DNA of 64,000 bases from Megachile rotundata (taxonomy: Eukaryota; Arthropoda; Insecta; Hymenoptera; Megachilidae). Numbering within the stretch: the stretch's first letter is position 1; every line of letters begins with the position of its first letter. The notes beneath the pieces were generated by a model. The model saw only the letters and a program-made list of their open reading frames with translations, was not told the origin of the DNA and searched no databases. The translations under genes and the position numbers were made by a program. Of the stretch, positions 53,351 to 61,114 are shown piece after piece. The stretch spans positions 744,001-808,000 of the forward strand of contig NW_027473366.1 of NCBI RefSeq assembly GCF_050947335.1, in the 5' to 3' direction.

Positions 53351-56300
53351 ATTGTGTGATTGTGATTGTGTGATTGTGATTGTGTGATTGTGATTGTGTG
53401 ATTGTGATTGTGTGATTGTGATTGTGTGATTGTGATTGTGTGATTGTGATTGTGTGATTGTGATTGTGTGATTGTGATTGTGTGATTGTGATTGTGTGAT
53501 TGTGATTGTGTGATTGTGATTGTGTGATTGTGATTGTGTGATTGTGATTGTGTGATTGTGATTGTGTGATTGTGATTGTGTGATTGTGATTGTGTGATTG
53601 TGATTGTGTGATTGTGATTGTGTGATTGTGATTGTGTGATTGTGATTGTGTGATTGTGATTGTGTGATTGTGATTGTGTGATTGTGATTGTGTGATTGTG
53701 ATTGTGTGATTGTGATTGTGTGATTGTGATTGTGTGATTGTGATTGTGTGATTGTGATTGTGTGATTGTGATTGTGTGATTGTGATTGTGTGATTGTGAT
53801 TGTGTGATTGTGATTGTGTGATTGTGATTGTGTGATTGTGATTGTGTGATTGTGATTGTGTGATTGTGATTGTGTGATTGTGATTGTGTGATTGTGATTG
53901 TGTGATTGTGATTGTGTGATTGTGATTGTGTGATTGTGATTGTGTGATTGTGATTGTGTGATTGTGATTGTGTGATTGTGATTGTGTGATTGTGATTGTG
54001 TGATTGTGATTGTGTGATTGTGATTGTGTGATTGTGATTGTGTGATTGTGATTGTGTGATTGTGATTGTGTGATTGTGATTGTGTGATTGTGATTGTGTG
54101 ATTGTGATTGTGTGATTGTGATTGTGTGATTGTGATTGTGTGATTGTGATTGTGTGATTGTGATTGTGTGATTGTGATTGTGTGATTGTGATTGTGTGAT
54201 TGTGATTGTGTGATTGTGATTGTGTGATTGTGATTGTGTGATTGTGATTGTGTGATTGTGATTGTGTGATTGTGATTGTGTGATTGTGATTGTGTGATTG
54301 TGATTGTGTGATTGTGATTGTGTGATTGTGATTGTGTGATTGTGATTGTGTGATTGTGATTGTGTGATTGTGATTGTGTGATTGTGATTGTGTGATTGTG
54401 ATTGTGTGATTGTGATTGTGTGATTGTGATTGTGTGATTGTGATTGTGTGATTGTGATTGTGTGATTGTGATTGTGTGATTGTGATTGTGTGATTGTGAT
54501 TGTGTGATTGTGATTGTGTGATTGTGATTGTGTGATTGTGATTGTGTGATTGTGATTGTGTGATTGTGATTGTGTGATTGTGATTGTGTGATTGTGATTG
54601 TGTGATTGTGATTGTGTGATTGTGATTGTGTGATTGTGATTGTGTGATTGTGATTGTGTGATTGTGATTGTGTGATTGTGATTGTGTGATTGTGATTGTG
54701 TGATTGTGATTGTGTGATTGTGATTGTGTGATTGTGATTGTGTGATTGTGATTGTGTGATTGTGATTGTGTGATTGTGATTGTGTGATTGTGATTGTGTG
54801 ATTGTGATTGTGTGATTGTGATTGTGTGATTGTGATTGTGTGATTGTGATTGTGTGATTGTGATTGTGTGATTGTGATTGTGTGATTGTGATTGTGTGAT
54901 TGTGATTGTGTGATTGTGATTGTGTGATTGTGATTGTGTGATTGTGATTGTGTGATTGTGATTGTGTGATTGTGATTGTGTGATTGTGATTGTGTGATTG
55001 TGATTGTGTGATTGTGATTGTGTGATTGTGATTGTGTGATTGTGATTGTGTGATTGTGATTGTGTGATTGTGATTGTGTGATTGTGATTGTGTGATTGTG
55101 ATTGTGTGATTGTGATTGTGTGATTGTGATTGTGTGATTGTGATTGTGTGATTGTGATTGTGTGATTGTGATTGTGTGATTGTGATTGTGTGATTGTGAT
55201 TGTGTGATTGTGATTGTGTGATTGTGATTGTGTGATTGTGATTGTGTGATTGTGATTGTGTGATTGTGATTGTGTGATTGTGATTGTGTGATTGTGATTG
55301 TGTGATTGTGATTGTGTGATTGTGATTGTGTGATTGTGATTGTGTGATTGTGATTGTGTGATTGTGATTGTGTGATTGTGATTGTGTGATTGTGATTGTG
55401 TGATTGTGATTGTGTGATTGTGATTGTGTGATTGTGATTGTGTGATTGTGATTGTGTGATTGTGATTGTGTGATTGTGATTGTGTGATTGTGATTGTGTG
55501 ATTGTGATTGTGTGATTGTGATTGTGTGATTGTGATTGTGTGATTGTGATTGTGTGATTGTGATTGTGTGATTGTGATTGTGTGATTGTGATTGTGTGAT
55601 TGTGATTGTGTGATTGTGATTGTGTGATTGTGATTGTGTGATTGTGATTGTGTGATTGTGATTGTGTGATTGTGATTGTGTGATTGTGATTGTGTGATTG
55701 TGATTGTGTGATTGTGATTGTGTGATTGTGATTGTGTGATTGTGATTGTGTGATTGTGATTGTGTGATTGTGATTGTGTGATTGTGATTGTGTGATTGTG
55801 ATTGTGTGATTGTGATTGTGTGATTGTGATTGTGTGATTGTGATTGTGTGATTGTGATTGTGTGATTGTGATTGTGTGATTGTGATTGTGTGATTGTGAT
55901 TGTGTGATTGTGATTGTGTGATTGTGATTGTGTGATTGTGATTGTGTGATTGTGATTGTGTGATTGTGATTGTGTGATTGTGATTGTGTGATTGTGATTG
56001 TGTGATTGTGATTGTGTGATTGTGATTGTGTGATTGTGATTGTGTGATTGTGATTGTGTGATTGTGATTGTGTGATTGTGATTGTGTGATTGTGATTGTG
56101 TGATTGTGATTGTGTGATTGTGATTGTGTGATTGTGATTGTGTGATTGTGATTGTGTGATTGTGATTGTGTGATTGTGATTGTGTGATTGTGATTGTGTG
56201 ATTGTGATTGTGTGATTGTGATTGTGTGATTGTGATTGTGTGATTGTGATTGTGTGATTGTGATTGTGTGATTGTGATTGTGTGATTGTGATTGTGTGAT

Positions 56301-57858
56301 TGTGATTGTGTGATTGTGATTGTGTGATTGTGATTGTGTGATTGTGATTGTGTGATTGTGATTGTGTGATTGTGATTGTGTGATTGTGATTGTGTGATTG
56401 TGATTGTGTGATTGTGATTGTGTGATTGTGATTGTGTGATTGTGATTGTGTGATTGTGATTGTGTGATTGTGATTGTGTGATTGTGATTGTGTGATTGTG
56501 ATTGTGTGATTGTGATTGTGTGATTGTGATTGTGTGATTGTGATTGTGTGATTGTGATTGTGTGATTGTGATTGTGTGATTGTGATTGTGTGATTGTGAT
56601 TGTGTGATTGTGATTGTGTGATTGTGATTGTGTGATTGTGATTGTGTGATTGTGATTGTGTGATTGTGATTGTGTGATTGTGATTGTGTGATTGTGATTG
56701 TGTGATTGTGATTGTGTGATTGTGATTGTGTGATTGTGATTGTGTGATTGTGATTGTGTGATTGTGATTGTGTGATTGTGATTGTGTGATTGTGATTGTG
56801 TGATTGTGATTGTGTGATTGTGATTGTGTGATTGTGATTGTGTGATTGTGATTGTGTGATTGTGATTGTGTGATTGTGATTGTGTGATTGTGATTGTGTG
56901 ATTGTGATTGTGTGATTGTGATTGTGTGATTGTGATTGTGTGATTGTGATTGTGTGATTGTGATTGTGTGATTGTGATTGTGTGATTGTGATTGTGTGAT
57001 TGTGATTGTGTGATTGTGATTGTGTGATTGTGATTGTGTGATTGTGATTGTGTGATTGTGATTGTGTGATTGTGATTGTGTGATTGTGATTGTGTGATTG
57101 TGATTGTGTGATTGTGATTGTGTGATTGTGATTGTGTGATTGTGATTGTGTGATTGTGATTGTGTGATTGTGATTGTGTGATTGTGATTGTGTGATTGTG
57201 ATTGTGTGATTGTGATTGTGTGATTGTGATTGTGTGATTGTGATTGTGTGATTGTGATTGTGTGATTGTGATTGTGTGATTGTGATTGTGTGATTGTGAT
57301 TGTGTGATTGTGATTGTGTGATTGTGATTGTGTGATTGTGATTGTGTGATTGTGATTGTGTGATTGTGATTGTGTGATTGTGATTGTGTGATTGTGATTG
57401 TGTGATTGTGATTGTGTGATTGTGATTGTGTGATTGTGATTGTGTGATTGTGATTGTGTGATTGTGATTGTGTGATTGTGATTGTGTGATTGTGATTGTG
57501 TGATTGTGATTGTGTGATTGTGATTGTGTGATTGTGATTGTGTGATTGTGATTGTGTGATTGTGATTGTGTGATTGTGATTGTGTGATTGTGATTGTGTG
57601 ATTGTGATTGTGTGATTGTGATTGTGTGATTGTGATTGTGTGATTGTGATTGTGTGATTGTGATTGTGTGATTGTGATTGTGTGATTGTGATTGTGTGAT
57701 TGTGATTGTGTGATTGTGATTGTGTGATTGTGATTGTGTGATTGTGATTGTGTGATTGTGATTGTGTGATTGTGATTGTGTGATTGTGATTGTGTGATTG
57801 TGATTGTGTGATTGTGATTGTGTGATTGTGATTGTGTGATTGTGATTGTGTGATTGTG
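53351..57858. repeat. Perfect 14-bp tract (4.5 kb), longest in window
   Basis: About 322 consecutive units with no substitution or indel that I could find. Lines at 53401, 53821, 54241 and every 420 bp up to 57601 begin with the same phase, so there is no hidden length change. There is no C on the + strand and so no GATC or CpG anywhere in it. It ends in an octamer doublet before GCGATCGAG at 57872. Confidence 0.95.
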
Positions 57859-58741
57859 TGATTGTGATTGTGCGATCGAGATTGTGTGATCGTGATTGCG
57901 TGATCGTGATTGTGTGATTGTGATTGTGTGATTGTGATTGTGTGATTGTGATTGTGATTGTGTGGTCGTGATTGTGCGATCGTGATTGTGTGATTGTGAT
58001 TGTGATTGTGCGACTGTGTGATTGTGATTTTGTGATTGTGATTGTGTGATCGTAATTGTGTGACCGTGATTGTGTGATCGTGATTGATTGATCGTGATTG
58101 TGTGACTGTAATTGTGTGATTGTGATTGAGTGATTGTGATTGTGTGATTGTGCGATCGTGATTGTGCGATCGCGATTGTGTGATTGTGATTGTGTGGTCG
58201 TGATTTTGTGATCGTGATTGCGTGATCGTGATTGTGTGATTGTGTTATTGTGATTGTGTTATTGTGATTGTGTGATCGTGATTGTGTGATGGTGATTGTG
58301 TGATGGTGATTGTGTGATTGTGATTGTGTGATCGTGACTGTGTGATCGTGATTGTGTCATCGTGATTGTGTGATCATGATTGTGTGACTGTGTTATTGTG
58401 ATTGTGTGACCGTGACTGTGTGGTCGTGATTGTGGGATTGTGACATTGTGATTGTGTGATCGTGACTGTGTGATCGTGATTGTGGGATTGTGACTGTGTG
58501 ATTGTGTGATCGTGATTGAGATAATGTGATTGTGATTGTGTGATTGTGATTGTGTGATTGTGGTTGTGTGATTGTGATTGTGTGATTGTGATTGTGTGAT
58601 TGTGATTGTGTGATTGTGATTGCGTGATTCTGATTGTGTGATTGTGATTGTGTGATTGTGATTGCGTGATTGTGATTGCGTGATTGTGATTGTGTGATTG
58701 TGATTGTGTGATTGTGATTGTGTGATTGTGATTGTGTGAAT
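57859..58741. repeat. Cassette B2
   Basis: Copy of B1 at 9,481 bp: GCGATCGAG at 57872, the shared C at 58106, GCGATCGC at 58166 and GATAATG at 58520. Two T to C changes (ATTGCGTGATTCTG near 58623 and an additional GCGTG near 58679) distinguish it from B1. Confidence 0.9.
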
Positions 58742-60420
58742 GTGATTGTGTGATTGTGATTGTGTGATTGTGATTGTGTGATTGTGATTGTGTGATTGTG
58801 TGATTGTGATTGTGTGATTGTGATTGTGTGATTGTGATTGTGTGATTGTGATTGTGTGATTGTGATTGTGTGATTGTGATTGTGTGATTGTGATTGTGTG
58901 ATTGTGATTGTGTGATTGTGATTGTGTGATTGTGATTGTGTGATTGTGATTGTGTGATTGTGATTGTGTGATTGTGATTGTGTGATTGTGATTGTGTGAT
59001 TGTGATTGTGTGATTGTGATTGTGTGATTGTGATTGTGTGATTGTGATTGTGTGATTGTGATTGTGTGATTGTGATTGTGTGATTGTGATTGTGTGATTG
59101 TGATTGTGTGATTGTGATTGTGTGATTGTGATTGTGTGATTGTGATTGTGTGATTGTGATTGTGTGATTGTGATTGTGTGATTGTGATTGTGTGATTGTG
59201 ATTGTGTGATTGTGATTGTGTGATTGTGATTGTGTGATTGTGATTGTGTGATTGTGATTGTGTGATTGTGATTGTGTGATTGTGATTGTGTGATTGTGAT
59301 TGTGTGATTGTGATTGTGTGATTGTGATTGTGTGATTGTGATTGTGTGATTGTGATTGTGTGATTGTGATTGTGTGATTGTGATTGTGTGATTGTGATTG
59401 TGTGATTGTGATTGTGTGATTGTGATTGTGTGATTGTGATTGTGTGATTGTGATTGTGTGATTGTGATTGTGTGATTGTGATTGTGTGATTGTGATTGTG
59501 TGATTGTGATTGTGTGATTGTGATTGTGTGATTGTGATTGTGTGATTGTGATTGTGTGATTGTGATTGTGTGATTGTGATTGTGTGATTGTGATTGTGTG
59601 ATTGTGATTGTGTGATTGTGATTGTGTGATTGTGATTGTGTGATTGTGATTGTGTGATTGTGATTGTGTGATTGTGATTGTGTGATTGTGATTGTGTGAT
59701 TGTGATTGTGTGATTGTGATTGTGTGATTGTGATTGTGTGATTGTGATTGTGTGATTGTGATTGTGTGATTGTGATTGTGTGATTGTGATTGTGTGATTG
59801 TGATTGTGTGATTGTGATTGTGTGATTGTGATTGTGTGATTGTGATTGTGTGATTGTGATTGTGTGATTGTGATTGTGTGATTGTGATTGTGTGATTGTG
59901 ATTGTGTGATTGTGATTGTGTGATTGTGATTGTGTGATTGTGATTGTGTGATTGTGATTGTGTGATTGTGATTGTGTGATTGTGATTGTGTGATTGTGAT
60001 TGTGTGATTGTGATTGTGTGATTGTGATTGTGTGATTGTGATTGTGTGATTGTGATTGTGTGATTGTGATTGTGTGATTGTGATTGTGTGATTGTGATTG
60101 TGTGATTGTGATTGTGTGATTGTGATTGTGTGATTGTGATTGTGTGATTGTGATTGTGTGATTGTGATTGTGTGATTGTGATTGTGTGATTGTGATTGTG
60201 TGATTGTGATTGTGTGATTGTGATTGTGTGATTGTGATTGTGTGATTGTGATTGTGTGATTGTGATTGTGTGATTGTGATTGTGTGATTGTGATTGTGTG
60301 ATGGTGATTGTGTGATTGTGATTGTGTGATTGTGATTGTGTGATTGTGATTGTGTGATTGTGATTGTGTGATTGTGATTGTGTGATTGTGATTGTGTGAT
60401 TGTGATTGTGTGATTGTGAT
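58742..60420. repeat. Near-pure 14-bp tract (1.68 kb)
   Basis: About 120 units. One octamer doublet near 58793-58804 shifts the register by 8 bp; from 58801 the phase is constant at 59221, 59641 and 60061. One T to G change is at 60303. It ends at ATTGAGTG. Confidence 0.92.
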
Positions 60421-60537
60421 TGAGTGATTGTGATTGTGTGATTGTGCGATCGTGATTGTGCGATCGCGATTGTGTGATTGTGATTGTGTGGTCGTGATTT
60501 TGTGATCGTGATTGCGTGATCGTGATTGTGTGATTGT
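60421..60537. repeat. Small variant island inside pure repeat
   Basis: About 115 bp holding GCGATCGTG, GCGATCGC at 60460, GTGGTCG, ATTTTGTG and GCGTGATCG, the minimal centre of the cassettes that carry the palindrome. It repeats at 60983-61100 at an offset of 562 bp. Confidence 0.87.
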
Positions 60538-60919
60538 GTGATTGTGATTGTGTGATTGTGATTGTGTGATTGTGATTGTGTGATTGTGATTGTGTGATTG
60601 TGATTGTGTGATTGTGATTGTGTGATTGTGATTGTGTGATTGTGATTGTGTGATTGTGATTGTGTGATTGTGATTGTGTGATTGTGATTGTGTGATTGTG
60701 ATTGTGTGATTGTGATTGTGTGATTGTGATTGTGTGATTGTGATTGTGTGATTGTGATTGTGTGATTGTGATTGTGTGATTGTGATTGTGTGATGGTGAT
60801 TGTGTGATTGTGATTGTGTGATTGTGATTGTGTGATTGTGATTGTGTGATTGTGATTGTGTGATTGTGATTGTGTGATTGTGATTGTGTGATTGTGATTG
60901 TGTGATTGTGATTGTGTGA
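60538..60919. repeat. Near-pure 14-bp tract
   Basis: About 27 units with one T to G change near 60794, ending at GATGCTG at 60919. Confidence 0.9.
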
Positions 60920-61114
60920 TGCTGATTGTGTGATTGTGATTGTGTGTTTGTGATTGTGTGATTGTGATTGTGTGATTGTGATTGAGTGATTGTGATTGTG
61001 TGATTGTGCGATCGTGATTGTGCGATCGCGATTGTGTGATTGTGATTGTGTGGTCGTGATTTTGTGATCGTGATTGCGTGATCGTGATTGTGTGATTGTG
61101 TTATTGTGATTGTG
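60920..61114. repeat. Second variant island
   Basis: GATGCTG and TGTGTTTGTG, then the same GCGATCGTG, GCGATCGC (61022), GTGGTCG, ATTTTGTG order as the island at 60421. Confidence 0.85.

Noticed and set aside
53351..57858. G-quadruplex potential of the G-rich strand
   Set aside because: G occurs singly; there are no runs of two or more G in the pure unit and only rare GGG in variants.
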